Origin: JALGVA01 sp964617715
GTDB lineage: Bacteria > Armatimonadota > Zipacnadia > Zipacnadales > UBA5352
Assembly (NCBI GenBank): GCA_964617715.1
Contig: CAZTZN010000003.1
Span: forward strand, 1-64,000
DNA length: 64,000 nt
Direction: 5' to 3'
Shown here piece after piece: positions 41,393 to 50,879 of this stretch. Both the position numbers and the translations under genes were made by a program. The notes below the pieces were generated by a model that ran no database searches, was not told where the DNA came from, and saw only the letters and a program-made list of their open reading frames with translations. Within the stretch, counting starts at the first letter, position 1, and every line of letters begins with the position of its first letter.

Positions 41393-43159
41393 ATGACCAG
41401 GCGCAGTCTCGAGGCCGAAATCGTCGTCGCGGGGGGAGGGCTGGCGGGCGTATGCGCCGCCATCTCGGCGGCCCGCTCGGGTGCGGACGTGATCCTCATT
41501 CATGACCGCCCGATGCTCGGTGGCAATACCTCCTCTGAAGTGCGCGTACATGCCACCGGCGCCGACTGCTCCGGCAGGCGTCCGCACGCACGGGAAGGGG
41601 GAATCATCGAGGAGATCCGCCTCGCCGATGCTGTGCGCAACCCCCAGCGCTCTAACTCCATGTGGGATTTGATCCTCGAGGAGTGGGTGCGGCGCGAGGA
41701 CAGCATCCGTCTGTTTCTCAACACGGCAGTCGTCGCCGCCGCCATGACCGAGGACAATGCCATCGGCACGGTGACCTGCGCGCGCCCGTGGACCGAGGAG
41801 GAGTTGCACGTCTGCGGCGACATCTTCATCGACTGCACCGGCGATGGACAACTCGGCTTCGAGGCAGGCGCCGACTTCCGCATCGGCCGCGAGGCCCCGG
41901 ATGAGTTCGGCGAAGAGCACGCCGAGGGCCCCGACAACAAGACCATGGGCTGCTCGCTGATGTGGATAGCGGAGGACACCGGCGCGCCGGTGAAGTTCAC
42001 TCCGCCCCGCTGGGCTCGGCGCTTCGAGTCCGACGAGGACCTGCCCTTCCGCGGCCACGGCGAGCTGCGCCACGGTCACTGGTGGATCGAGTGGGGGGGC
42101 GAGCTGGACATGATCAAAGACCAGGACGAGATCCGCCAGGAGCTGCTCGCCTGCCTGCTGGGCGTGTGGGATCACATCAAGAATCACGGCGATCACGGCG
42201 CCGAGAACTGGGCGCTGCGCTGGTTCGGAGTGCTGCCCGCCAAGCGCGAGTCTCGCCGGCTGATGGGCCCCCATATCCTCACCGAAAACGACATCATGGA
42301 AAGTCGCGTGTTCGAGGACCGCATCGCCCACGGCGGGTGGAGTATCGACACCCATCCGCCCAGGGGCATCTACTCACCCGAGCGCCCCTCGTGGCACCTG
42401 TTGTCCGAGGACGTCTACTCGATCCCGCTGCGCAGTCTCTACTCGCGCATTGTGCCGAACCTGATGATGGCCGGGCGGTGCGCGAGCTGCACGCACATGG
42501 GCATGGGCTCAACGCGCGTGGCCGCCACCGGCGCCGCGATGGGCCAGGCGGTGGGGGCCGCGGCCGCCCGCTGCGTGGACCTGCTGTGCCTGCCTGGCGA
42601 TCTGTCCCCCGCCGACATCGCCGCGCTGCAGCAGCAGCTCCTGCGCGAGGATCACTTCATCCCGGAACTCGCCAATGAGGACCCCGACGATCTCGCACGT
42701 CAGGCTCGGGTGACCGCCACCAGCTACGAGGAGGGGCGCGAGCCTGAGCAGATCCTGTCCGGGGTGACGCGTCACCGCCACGGTAACGAGCACCAGTGGG
42801 CGTCTGCTCCAGGGCACGACTTGCCACAGAGCATCGAGCTGCGCTGGGACCTTCCGCAGGAGGTGTCCGAGGTGCAGATCATCTTCGACACCGGCTTCGC
42901 GCGGCCGCTCACCCTCACTCACAGCGACGCCTTCAACAGTCGGATGGTCCGCGGTCCGCAGCCGGAGACCGTGCGCGACTACGTCGTCGAACTTGAGGTT
43001 GAGGGGAACTGGGTCGAGGTGAAGCGGAAGACCGGCAACTACCGGCGACGGCGCGTCCATCACTTCGAGCCGCTGACCACGACGGCCCTGCGCATCACCT
43101 GCAACGCCACCAACGGCGACCCACAGGCACGCATCTTCGAGGTGCGGGCGTACTCATAG
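41393..43159 (+). CDS. FAD-dependent oxidoreductase with C-terminal beta domain
   Basis: A protein of 588 residues. AAGGGAGG lies 8 bases before ATG 41393. The dinucleotide-binding motif is IVVAGGGLAGVCAAISAARS, followed by LIHDRPMLGGNTSSEVRVHA, DIFIDCTGDGQLGFEAGADF and the C-terminal FAD contact MMAGRCASCTHMGMGSTRVA. This is the PF12831 family common in polysaccharide loci. The last ~130 residues (SIELRWDLPQEVSEVQIIF, YVVELEVEGNWVEV) form a discoidin-like beta domain. There is no signal peptide, so it would act on sugars or other organic substrates in the cytoplasm; the substrate is unknown. Confidence 0.88.
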   Translation: MTRRSLEAEIVVAGGGLAGVCAAISAARSGADVILIHDRPMLGGNTSSEVRVHATGADCSGRRPHAREGGIIEEIRLADAVRNPQRSNSMWDLILEEWVRREDSIRLFLNTAVVAAAMTEDNAIGTVTCARPWTEEELHVCGDIFIDCTGDGQLGFEAGADFRIGREAPDEFGEEHAEGPDNKTMGCSLMWIAEDTGAPVKFTPPRWARRFESDEDLPFRGHGELRHGHWWIEWGGELDMIKDQDEIRQELLACLLGVWDHIKNHGDHGAENWALRWFGVLPAKRESRRLMGPHILTENDIMESRVFEDRIAHGGWSIDTHPPRGIYSPERPSWHLLSEDVYSIPLRSLYSRIVPNLMMAGRCASCTHMGMGSTRVAATGAAMGQAVGAAAARCVDLLCLPGDLSPADIAALQQQLLREDHFIPELANEDPDDLARQARVTATSYEEGREPEQILSGVTRHRHGNEHQWASAPGHDLPQSIELRWDLPQEVSEVQIIFDTGFARPLTLTHSDAFNSRMVRGPQPETVRDYVVELEVEGNWVEVKRKTGNYRRRRVHHFEPLTTTALRITCNATNGDPQARIFEVRAYS

Positions 43160-43313
43160 CTGTCGGCGACCGGCGAGCAGCTCGCAGCCACGGGACGCGC
43201 TGCGCAGGCCTCATTGTCCGCCGGTTGCTGAATGCCGCAGGTTGGGGTCTCGCTTCAATCTCCTGCACTTCGTGGCGGGCTGAGCTGGCTCGAGCGGCGC
43301 AGGGGTATGATCC

Positions 43314-43342
43314 TTGACGGGCCTTTGTCCGCGTCCTACAAT
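43314..43342 (+). promoter_or_regulatory. Near-consensus promoter of pdxT
   Basis: TTGACG (43314-43319) and TACAAT (43337-43342) are 17 bases apart, each one mismatch from consensus. A start near 43349 leaves a leader of about 40 bases to the pdxT ATG. Confidence 0.85.
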
Positions 43343-43388
43343 GTCGTGCGTTGCGCAGAGCACCGCCGCACCAGAACGGAGACCCCCT

Positions 43389-43973
43389 ATGCCGAAGATC
43401 GTTGGCGTACTTGCCGTGCAGGGTGACTTCAAGGAGCACATCGAGACCCTCAACGAGATCGAGGGCGTCGAGGCGTGCGCGGTGAAGACCCGCGGGCAGA
43501 TCGCCGCCTGCGATGCGTTGGTAATCCCGGGGGGCGAAAGCACCACCATCGGCAAGCTGATGGAGCGCTTCGAGCTGGACGCGTCGGTGCGCGAGATGCA
43601 TGAGCAGGGCAAGCCAATCTGGGGCACCTGCGCGGGCATGATTATCCTCGCCAAGGACATCGTTGGGAGCGATCAGTGGCGACTGGGGCTGATGGACATC
43701 ACGGTGCAGCGCAACGCCTTCGGCCGCCAGGTGGACAGCTTTGAGGTCGATCTGCCCGTCAAGGGCATCGAGGACGGCCCGGTGCGCGCGGTGTTCATCC
43801 GGGCGCCCTACGTGCGCGAGGCGCGCGCGGAGTGCGGAGTCGAGGTGCTGGCTGAGGTCGAGGGCAAGATCGTGCTGTGCCGACAGGGCAGGCTGCTGGC
43901 CAGCGCCTTCCACCCCGAACTCACCGACGACCGCCGCGTGCAGGAGATGTTCGTGGGAATGATCGAGCACTGA
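43389..43973 (+). CDS. pdxT: Pyridoxal 5'-phosphate synthase glutaminase subunit PdxT
   Basis: A protein of 194 residues that splits glutamine and passes ammonia to PdxS for vitamin B6 synthesis. GVLAVQGDFKEHI opens it, VIPGGESTTIGKLMER is the oxyanion strand, WGTCAGMIILA carries the nucleophilic Cys, and AFHPELTDD the His and Glu of the triad. GGAG lies 7 bases before the ATG. The usual neighbour pdxS is not next to it, so the synthase subunit must be elsewhere. The nucleotidyltransferase gene begins 14 bases downstream and shares the promoter. Confidence 0.95.
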   Translation: MPKIVGVLAVQGDFKEHIETLNEIEGVEACAVKTRGQIAACDALVIPGGESTTIGKLMERFELDASVREMHEQGKPIWGTCAGMIILAKDIVGSDQWRLGLMDITVQRNAFGRQVDSFEVDLPVKGIEDGPVRAVFIRAPYVREARAECGVEVLAEVEGKIVLCRQGRLLASAFHPELTDDRRVQEMFVGMIEH

Positions 43974-43987
43974 ACGGAGGACCCGCG

Positions 43988-44743
43988 GTGAAGGGTGTTG
44001 TCCTGGTCGGAGGCCTGGGCACGCGCCTGCTGCCCATGACGCGCGTCACCAACAAGCACCTGCTGCCCGTCGGGCGCTTCCCGATGGTCTATTATCCGCT
44101 CTTCAACCTTGTCGAGGCGGGCATCCGCGACATCATGATCGTCACCGGCGGCAACTCGCCCGGCGACTTCCTCGAGCTGCTGCACGACGGTTCCGAGTTC
44201 GGCCTCGACTACCTCGCCTTCACCTACCAGCGCGGCGCCGGTGGCATCGCCGACGCCCTGCGGCTGGCCCGCCCGTTCGTGGGCGATGACCGCGTGGTGG
44301 TGATGCTGGGCGACAATGTGCTCGGCGGGAGCATTCGCCCGTATGTGGCCGCCTTCGAGAAGCAACCGTCAGGCGCGAAGATCCTTCTGCGGGAGGCGCA
44401 TGACCCGGAGCGCTTCGGCGTGGCGGAGATCGACGCGGCCGGGCGCGTGCTGTCCATCGAAGAGAAGCCGGAGGAACCCAGGTCGAACCTCGTGGTTGTG
44501 GGCGTCTACATGTATGACCGGCGGCTGTGGGAGATCCTGCCGACGCTGGTGCCTTCGGGACGCGCGCAGCTCGAGATCACCGACGTGAACAACGCCTACC
44601 GCGAGGCGGGCGAGCTGACCGCCGAGGTGCTTGAGTGCGAGTGGTCGGACGCGGGCACCCCCGAGAGCCTGTTCCGCGCAACGCAGATCGCGCGCGAGTC
44701 CGACTTCTGGCGCCAGGCGAACCTGCCCACCGGCCAGGCGTAG
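43988..44743 (+). CDS. Sugar-1-phosphate nucleotidyltransferase (glucose-1-phosphate thymidylyltransferase-like)
   Basis: A 251-residue cytoplasmic enzyme starting at GTG 43988, with GGAGG 7 bases upstream. The signature GGLGTRLLPMTRVTNKHLLPV gives the nucleotide-binding loop and catalytic Arg and Lys. DNVLGGSIRPYV holds the metal Asp, and VLSIEEKPEEPRSNLVVVGV with LEITDVNNAYREAG are RmlA-family blocks. RmlA proteins of this kind activate glucose-1-phosphate to dTDP-glucose for surface sugars. It is shorter than classical RmlA (about 290) and lacks the C-terminal extension, as in short-form homologs. The rmlBCD genes are absent here, so the sugar product is open. Confidence 0.87.
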   Translation: MKGVVLVGGLGTRLLPMTRVTNKHLLPVGRFPMVYYPLFNLVEAGIRDIMIVTGGNSPGDFLELLHDGSEFGLDYLAFTYQRGAGGIADALRLARPFVGDDRVVVMLGDNVLGGSIRPYVAAFEKQPSGAKILLREAHDPERFGVAEIDAAGRVLSIEEKPEEPRSNLVVVGVYMYDRRLWEILPTLVPSGRAQLEITDVNNAYREAGELTAEVLECEWSDAGTPESLFRATQIARESDFWRQANLPTGQA

Positions 44744-44790
44744 CGCCGTCAGCCCCGCAGCAACAGCCGCCCATCCTGAGTCTGCTCATC

Positions 44791-45441
44791 TCAGCCGCCC
44801 TGCACGGTGCGGTCGGTCTCCGAGGCCTCGGCCTCCGCACATACCTGCGCTGCGGCGCGACGCCGGACGAGCGAGCGTACTGCGGCGTAGAGGAACGCGC
44901 CCCAGAATACCAGCGCCACGATCACGACCAGCGCGATGCGCAGGCGGGGGTAGGCGTCCCAGAACCAGAACCCCGCCTGCGCCAGCCACAGCGCCACCGC
45001 GACGTGGGCTGCGGTGCCGATGGTCGTCCATAGGACGAAGGGGGCAAACCGGACGTCACCCAGGCCGGCGGCGATCGACGCCCAGGGGCGCACGTAGCCC
45101 ACCAGTCGGGCCACCAGGATGGTCAGGATTCCGTGGCGCTGGAACCAGTCATCAAGCCACGCCATCGTGCGCTCGAGGCGACCGCCCTTGCGAGCGTAGC
45201 GCAGGACCATGTTGTCGCCCCCGCGCCCCAGGGCGTAGGCCACGGTGCTCCCGACCACGTGGCCGAGCGTGCACAGCACCAGCGCGCCGGTCCAGGTCAG
45301 TTCGCCGACGCGAACCAGCTCGATAGCGACGATGTAGGCCAGCGTGGTCGGCCAGGGGACGCCGATGTTCTCCACCGCGAGAAACACCGCGACGCCGATC
45401 GCGCCATGGTCGCGAATCCAGGCGAGCAAGGCCTCAGCCAT
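44791..45441 (-). CDS. DedA/SNARE-associated family membrane protein
   Basis: A protein of 216 residues with four to five hydrophobic helices. VFLAVENIGVPWPTTLAYIVA (first reentrant segment, with conserved Glu and Pro), CTLGHVVGSTVAYALGRGGG-like (VAYALGRGGDNMV) and LTILVARLVGYVRPWASIAAG (conserved Arg and Pro) are typical of DedA proteins, now known to include polyprenyl-phosphate and lipid flippases. It is the last gene of a minus-strand group and overlaps the end of the acetyltransferase gene by eight bases. Confidence 0.88.
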   Translation of the reverse strand: MAEALLAWIRDHGAIGVAVFLAVENIGVPWPTTLAYIVAIELVRVGELTWTGALVLCTLGHVVGSTVAYALGRGGDNMVLRYARKGGRLERTMAWLDDWFQRHGILTILVARLVGYVRPWASIAAGLGDVRFAPFVLWTTIGTAAHVAVALWLAQAGFWFWDAYPRLRIALVVIVALVFWGAFLYAAVRSLVRRRAAAQVCAEAEASETDRTVQGG

Positions 45442-46075
45442 CGCGCGATCCCAGCTCCAGTACCATCACGTCCCATGCCCCGCGCGTGTCGTGCACCTGG
45501 CCGACTTCGCGGAAGCCGATCTTCTCGTAGATGTGGCGCGCGGCCGGATTGCCCGGCCGCACCTCCAGCCGCACGCACGTCGCGCCCTGGGCGCGCAGGT
45601 ACTCAAGTGCCGCCGCCATCAGCCCTTTGCCCAGCCCCCGGCCCTGCCCGCGCGGGTGCACCGCGAGCGAGAGGATGCGCGCCGGGCAATCGGCGCCGGG
45701 GAGATCCGCGTGCCGCCAGAACATGAGCTTCTCGCGCGCCAGCCGCAGTGCCACCCGCAGGCCCAGGCCGTAGCGGCCCGTTATCCACCGCCAGGCGAGC
45801 GCGGGCAGATGGCGCAGGCCCGCACGGCGAATGCGCCCGGCGTCGGACGGGCAGATGACGTAGCCTGCCGGGCGGCCGGCGATCTCGGCGATGAGAAAGC
45901 CCTCCGGTTCGGCGTCGAGGCAGAGGGCCATTACATCGCCTACTGCCGCGGGGCGAATGCCCTCCAGCCCGAGGTCGCGCAGCGATTCTGGGAAGGCGGC
46001 CAGGTAGATCCCGGCCACATCGGCCATGTCCTGCGGCCTGGCCGGTCTGATCGCCGGCCCATCGTCCTCCGCCAT
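45434..46075 (-). CDS. GNAT-family N-acetyltransferase
   Basis: A protein of 213 residues. ATG 46075 has AGGTGG upstream; a GTG at 46084 would add three residues. IRPARPQDMADVAGIYLAAF opens the domain, LSLAVHPRGQGRGLGKGLM is the acetyl-CoA binding motif A (R-x-x-G-x-G), and VRPGNPAARHIYEKIGFREVG is motif B. The acceptor cannot be told; a ribosomal-alanine or small-molecule acetyltransferase are both possible. It lies between the 1580-residue secreted protein gene and dedA with almost no spacing. Confidence 0.88.
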   Translation of the reverse strand: MAEDDGPAIRPARPQDMADVAGIYLAAFPESLRDLGLEGIRPAAVGDVMALCLDAEPEGFLIAEIAGRPAGYVICPSDAGRIRRAGLRHLPALAWRWITGRYGLGLRVALRLAREKLMFWRHADLPGADCPARILSLAVHPRGQGRGLGKGLMAAALEYLRAQGATCVRLEVRPGNPAARHIYEKIGFREVGQVHDTRGAWDVMVLELGSRDG

Positions 46076-46088
46076 CGCCGCCACCTGC

Positions 46089-49000
46089 CTACCGCGGCCA
46101 CAGTGCGGTCACCGCGCCCGTTTGCGTGCCGATCACCACTGCCGGCCCGTCGGGTGTATGCAGTACCGTCATGCCACGAGCGGCGGGAGTGCCATCAACC
46201 GTCCGGGTCCGTACCACCTCGCCACGGGCATCCAGGGCCACGATCGTTCCGTCATCGCACCCGACCACCAGCCATTGCTCCCCATCCGCGGGTACCGCCG
46301 CCATGACGTTGGGCGGGCTGGGCATCGGGCGCGCCCACTCCTTCTTCAGCTCGTGGTCGAGGGCCACGACCAGGCCACTGGAGGTCGCGGCCACGACCTC
46401 CATGGTCCCGTCGGCGTCGAGGTCGGCCACGACGAGGTCGCGCATGTTGCGCGTGGGGGCTCGTTCGCCCGGGCCGAAGCTCGCGTCGTAGAGCGGCGAG
46501 CCGGAGGCGTCCCAGACGGTCACGCGGTTCCACGACCCGTTGATCTCGCTGATGACCTCACGTGTGCCGTCGCCGTCGAGGTCCTCGTAGAACAGGTGGT
46601 AGCGGTTCAGCGACGACCAGCCGCCGACGTAGGTGTGCCCGGTGGGCACCGTGTTGAAGCCGCGCTGACCGGGGTTAAGGGTCTCGTTGTTGATGATGCC
46701 CACGCGATGGCTGCCGTTGATACGCCGCGCCGCCAGCAGATTCAGGCTCTCGCCCGGCCCGTCGATGATCTGGAAGACGTGCGGGTCGCCCCAGAACTGC
46801 GGCATGCGGTGGACGAGCTGCCCCTTCTCGTCGAGAATCTCCAGGGTGCAGGCGCTGCCCACGAAGCACTGGCTCCTGCCATCGAGGAACACGCCCGTGT
46901 AGACGCCCCAGATCCCGGCGTGCGCGGGCGCCGACTTGAACCAGTAGTCCTTGGCCGCGCGGAACACCGCCGGGTCCATCTCCGAGACGAACACCCACTG
47001 GCGCTCCCCCGCGCGGTTGAAGGCGATAACCTGTTCGTCGGCGCAGCCCGCGATGACCAGCTCGTGTTCGTCCCACCACTGGATGTCGCGGATATCGCCA
47101 TCGGTCTGTGCGGTCGCCACCAGTGTGCCGTCCGGCGCGAGGAAGGTGATGGTCTTGCCGCCGGCCGCGCACACGAGCTGCCCGCCGGCGCCGTCGGGAA
47201 CCGTGATGACCTCGCGTACCCCCTCGGCGACCTGCGCGCTCATCGCCACCGGCAGCTCCGGCACATCCGGCAGCGTGCCCGGCTGTTCCGCGGCGGCGGC
47301 CACGGCGCGGGCCTGCTCGCCCACGGAGCGCTTGTCCGCCAGCCAGCCGGACAGTGAGGCGAGCATCTCCGGCGCGGGCTTCACGCCCGCGATCTCGTGC
47401 TCACCGGCAGGCACCGTGAGCGCCATCAGACCGCCGGCGAGGACCTCGCACGCTGTGGGCTGTCCGTCCAGCGTGACCCCGCCCTCCGCCGCCCGGATCG
47501 CCAACCTCGTGTCGGCGACGGCGTGCACCGCCACTGTGCCCTCAGCGTAGTCCCACATCACCTTCACCGGCTCGGTCGCGGTCAGCAGTGGGGCGTCGGC
47601 CGCCACGGTGGTCGCGCCCTGGGCGTACAGATGGTCGCTGGCGATGATGGCCAGCTCTGCGTTGGTGCCCTCGTAGTCGCCCGCCACCGCCACGGCCGGC
47701 CCAGGCAGGCCCAGCACCGCCGCGTTGTCGGCGATGCGCATGCACGCCAGGTGGTCCTCCGAGGGTACGGGCTCGGCGCCCACCAGTGAGAAGAAGGTCA
47801 GCGTCTGCCCTTCCTGCCCGGCGCCCACCCACTCGAGAGTGTGCACGCGGCCTTCCTGCCGGGCGCGGACCGGGTCACCGGGGAGGATGGCGTAGTTCAC
47901 GCCGACCTCCTCGGCCTCCGGCGCCTCATCGGGCTTGAGGCTGACGCCGCTGAGCGCGATGTATGAGGTGCTGCCGCTGCGTCCCCGCTCGACCACTTCG
48001 ACGCGAAGTCGATGTTCGCCCGCTTCGAGCCGGTGGCGCCCCAGTGGCACACGCGCCGGCTGCGCCGTCGGCGCCCACGAGTCCCAGCGCTCGACCACGC
48101 GCTCATCGTCGAGCGAGATCGCGAACACGCCGCGGTCCACGTACTGCAGGAAGTCGGCGTACACCTCACCCTCCAGCGGCTCGTCCAGGCTGAAGGTCAT
48201 CTCCAGCCACTGTCCCGGCTCGGTGGCGCGCAGCAGCACCACGCCCAGGCTCTCGTGTTCGGCCACGAACTCCTCCGCTGAGGGTTGGCTCTCATGCGGG
48301 CTGTCCAGCGCGCGCCTGCTGATCCAGCCCACCGGCGTGTAGGGCCCGGCGGCGCTGCTCACGCCGATCCCGCCCAGGTCGCTGTCCCACTGCCCGCTCG
48401 GGACCTCCCACAGCGTCTGCACCTGGATATTGTCGCTGCTCTCGCGCATGGTCAACTCATCGACCACAAGCGCATACTTGCCCACCCTCTGCGCCAGCAT
48501 CCGCCGCCAGTTGCAGTAGGCCGCACGCGGGACCTCACCCACGCACATCGCGACATCGCCCACCACGTCGCGGTCGCGCAGCGCACCATCCATGGCGATC
48601 TGCGGCTCCACCATGCCATCCACGCGCGTGAGCACCTGGTTTCGGTAGCCCTTGAGCAGCGTGGCGCCGCCGAGGCGCATCTCCAGGATCGCGAAGGTGT
48701 GGTACGGGTTACGCGACGCGCCGTTGTAGCCGTCGATCAGGATGAAGTCGCCGCTCGCGTCCGCCGCCGAGCGGAAGCTGCCGAACTGGAATGACTCGTC
48801 GAGCGGGAAGCCGTTGCCGCGGATGACCCACATGGGCCGGGGCATCGGGTGGATGCTCCAGTGCCCGACCATGTCCATGGGCAATTCGGGCTGCAGCTCG
48901 GGGCCGGGCCAGAACGATTGCCCGACGCGCGGCACGGTCAGGTCCACGCCGGTACGATTGCGGTACTCGAGCCACCGGCCATCGCCGGTGAGGTAGGCGG

Positions 49001-50831
49001 CCTGGTGCAGGAAGGTGATGGCGGCGGTGTTGAAGTCCATGTCGCCGTTCTTGCCCGTGGCTAGGATCTCCTGGCCCCGCAGCAGTTCGTCGAGAACGCC
49101 GCTCTCCTGCGCTCCGCGCCAGCCCGAGAGCATCATGAACGCGAGGATCGGTGCGTGGCCGGTGTTGTACCAGAACAGGTTGTCGGCCTCGCCGCGCACC
49201 CACGCATGAGTCTCCAGTGGCTTGAAGGCCATCCGTGAACCGATCATCCCCTGCCGCCAGACCTGGTCGCCGTAGTCCCTGGCGAAGTAGCGCGACAGGC
49301 AGTAGAGCGAGATCGCCGACCACTGGCCGTGTCGCGAACCGACCGACTCAGGGGGCCTGGTCAGCCCGTAGACCCCCTCGCCCTTGCGCCAGTCGAGCTG
49401 TCGCGAGAACGCATTGGTGACCGCCAGCCGCTCTTCGTCGCTGAAGACGGGGCTCTCCTCGATGAGGTCCCAGAACAGGATCAGCATGTGCGCGTTGTAG
49501 TGGTACGGGCCGGCCAGCGGATCGTCCTTGTTCTCAATGCGCTCGCCATCGATCTCGGTGATCTGCCGCTTGGCCTCATCGTCCGGGAAGGCCAGACGCA
49601 GGGCCTCGCGCGCGTGCCACTCGTCGCCGGTCATGTAGTAGGCGGCCATGTGTTTGGAGATGGAGTTCCAGCCGAAGTAGCCCACCGACCTGTAGCCCCG
49701 CGAGGCATCCCAGGTCTCGATCTCGGCCGGATTGTGCGGGAACTCGATATCGGTCTCGATCTCCATGAGCCGGCCGATGGTCAATTCGCCGGGCCGGCCG
49801 CCCGCATTTCTGAGGGCTCCGATCAGCCACTGCGCGGCTGCTTCGACGCCGAGGTCGTCACTGCCACCGACGAAGACGATGTTATGACCGTCCCCGAAGG
49901 GATTGTGGCAGGTGCGCACTACGTGCCCGCCCGGGCCGGGGTATTTCAGGTCGAGCAGCGTGTAGAAGCGGTTGTACAGCTCCTCGATCATCGCGTTGGT
50001 CGAGCGGTTCCCGATGCAGATGAAGTTGCGGTCAAGCTGCCCGTCATCTGCAGGCACGACCGCGATCTCGTCATCATCGCGCACGATTTCGGGCCGGACG
50101 TCCGTGATGGCCTCGATGGCACGGGCGATTGCCTCGGACTGCGCGCGGTAGCGCTCGGGCGCGACGATGGTCACCCGCGCCTCCCCTTCGCGCACCAGGT
50201 CGGTCTGCAGGTGCAGGTCCTTGAGTTGCTCGTAGACCGGCGGCACGGGCTCCGGGGGAGGCGGTGGCGGCGGGGGGACTCCGCCGATAAGTTGCACAGC
50301 ATCGATGATGAATTTCGGCGTGGGCCCCTTGTGCGTGTAGTAGTAGACGCGAATCTCGGTTGTGTCCTCCGGAGCGACCCCGACCACCGAGATGCGCCGG
50401 AAGCGATCGGTCGATGCCGACTCGAGCCCCACCTGCTCGTACTCGCCCGACGGCGAGAAGCGAAGCTGGATGTAGGCCCCACCGCCACCGCCGTCCTCGA
50501 GCGCCTTGACCATCGCCGACGCCTCGTAGGCGATGCCACCGGGGGCCTTGACGTCCTGGAAGATGCCGATCTCGGTGGTCGGATCGTCGTCGATGACGGC
50601 GAGGGCGTGGTCGCTCTCATAACCGGGCTCAACCAGCTCAAGCCGGGACTGGGGGCTCTCACCCGCGTACAGACTCCATCCGTTGGGCACGCCGAACCGG
50701 TCAAGCTCAGTCATGCCCTCCTCGAACGAGGGGTTCGTCCACAGGTTGTCCGTCGGCTCCTGCGCCTGTGCGTCGGTCATGATGATCATCGCGCTCCCCA
50801 TGAGCGCCAGCACCACCAGACATCGTGTCAT
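46089..50831 (-). CDS. Giant secreted multidomain protein: CBM-like, toroid, beta and FG-GAP/propeller parts
   Basis: A protein of 1580 residues. ATG 50831 has GGAGG about 8 bases upstream and a signal peptide (LVVLALMGSAMIIMTDAQAQ) follows. Residues ~25-185 look like a carbohydrate-binding beta-sandwich (NLWTNPSFEEG). A run of eight prolines (~186-193) is a linker. Residues ~200-350 resemble the alpha/beta domain preceding GH20/GH67 barrels. A helical toroid region (~360-660) contains WYNTGHAPILAFMMLSGW, and a heparinase-like beta part follows. The last ~350 residues have propeller repeats with calcium motifs DLDGDGTREV and DLDADGTMEV. It probably binds and cleaves an extracellular polysaccharide. 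No exact enzyme class is claimed. Confidence 0.75.
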   Translation of the reverse strand: MTRCLVVLALMGSAMIIMTDAQAQEPTDNLWTNPSFEEGMTELDRFGVPNGWSLYAGESPQSRLELVEPGYESDHALAVIDDDPTTEIGIFQDVKAPGGIAYEASAMVKALEDGGGGGAYIQLRFSPSGEYEQVGLESASTDRFRRISVVGVAPEDTTEIRVYYYTHKGPTPKFIIDAVQLIGGVPPPPPPPPEPVPPVYEQLKDLHLQTDLVREGEARVTIVAPERYRAQSEAIARAIEAITDVRPEIVRDDDEIAVVPADDGQLDRNFICIGNRSTNAMIEELYNRFYTLLDLKYPGPGGHVVRTCHNPFGDGHNIVFVGGSDDLGVEAAAQWLIGALRNAGGRPGELTIGRLMEIETDIEFPHNPAEIETWDASRGYRSVGYFGWNSISKHMAAYYMTGDEWHAREALRLAFPDDEAKRQITEIDGERIENKDDPLAGPYHYNAHMLILFWDLIEESPVFSDEERLAVTNAFSRQLDWRKGEGVYGLTRPPESVGSRHGQWSAISLYCLSRYFARDYGDQVWRQGMIGSRMAFKPLETHAWVRGEADNLFWYNTGHAPILAFMMLSGWRGAQESGVLDELLRGQEILATGKNGDMDFNTAAITFLHQAAYLTGDGRWLEYRNRTGVDLTVPRVGQSFWPGPELQPELPMDMVGHWSIHPMPRPMWVIRGNGFPLDESFQFGSFRSAADASGDFILIDGYNGASRNPYHTFAILEMRLGGATLLKGYRNQVLTRVDGMVEPQIAMDGALRDRDVVGDVAMCVGEVPRAAYCNWRRMLAQRVGKYALVVDELTMRESSDNIQVQTLWEVPSGQWDSDLGGIGVSSAAGPYTPVGWISRRALDSPHESQPSAEEFVAEHESLGVVLLRATEPGQWLEMTFSLDEPLEGEVYADFLQYVDRGVFAISLDDERVVERWDSWAPTAQPARVPLGRHRLEAGEHRLRVEVVERGRSGSTSYIALSGVSLKPDEAPEAEEVGVNYAILPGDPVRARQEGRVHTLEWVGAGQEGQTLTFFSLVGAEPVPSEDHLACMRIADNAAVLGLPGPAVAVAGDYEGTNAELAIIASDHLYAQGATTVAADAPLLTATEPVKVMWDYAEGTVAVHAVADTRLAIRAAEGGVTLDGQPTACEVLAGGLMALTVPAGEHEIAGVKPAPEMLASLSGWLADKRSVGEQARAVAAAAEQPGTLPDVPELPVAMSAQVAEGVREVITVPDGAGGQLVCAAGGKTITFLAPDGTLVATAQTDGDIRDIQWWDEHELVIAGCADEQVIAFNRAGERQWVFVSEMDPAVFRAAKDYWFKSAPAHAGIWGVYTGVFLDGRSQCFVGSACTLEILDEKGQLVHRMPQFWGDPHVFQIIDGPGESLNLLAARRINGSHRVGIINNETLNPGQRGFNTVPTGHTYVGGWSSLNRYHLFYEDLDGDGTREVISEINGSWNRVTVWDASGSPLYDASFGPGERAPTRNMRDLVVADLDADGTMEVVAATSSGLVVALDHELKKEWARPMPSPPNVMAAVPADGEQWLVVGCDDGTIVALDARGEVVRTRTVDGTPAARGMTVLHTPDGPAVVIGTQTGAVTALWPR

Positions 50832-50879
50832 TGTGCCAGCCTCCGTTCGCATCATACGACGGTTCGCATCTCCGGCCGT

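Noticed and set aside
40877..42355. Minus-strand frame of 492 codons
   Set aside because: It is opposite the FAD oxidoreductase for most of its length. Only the separate small frame at 40933-41187 was kept, with low confidence.
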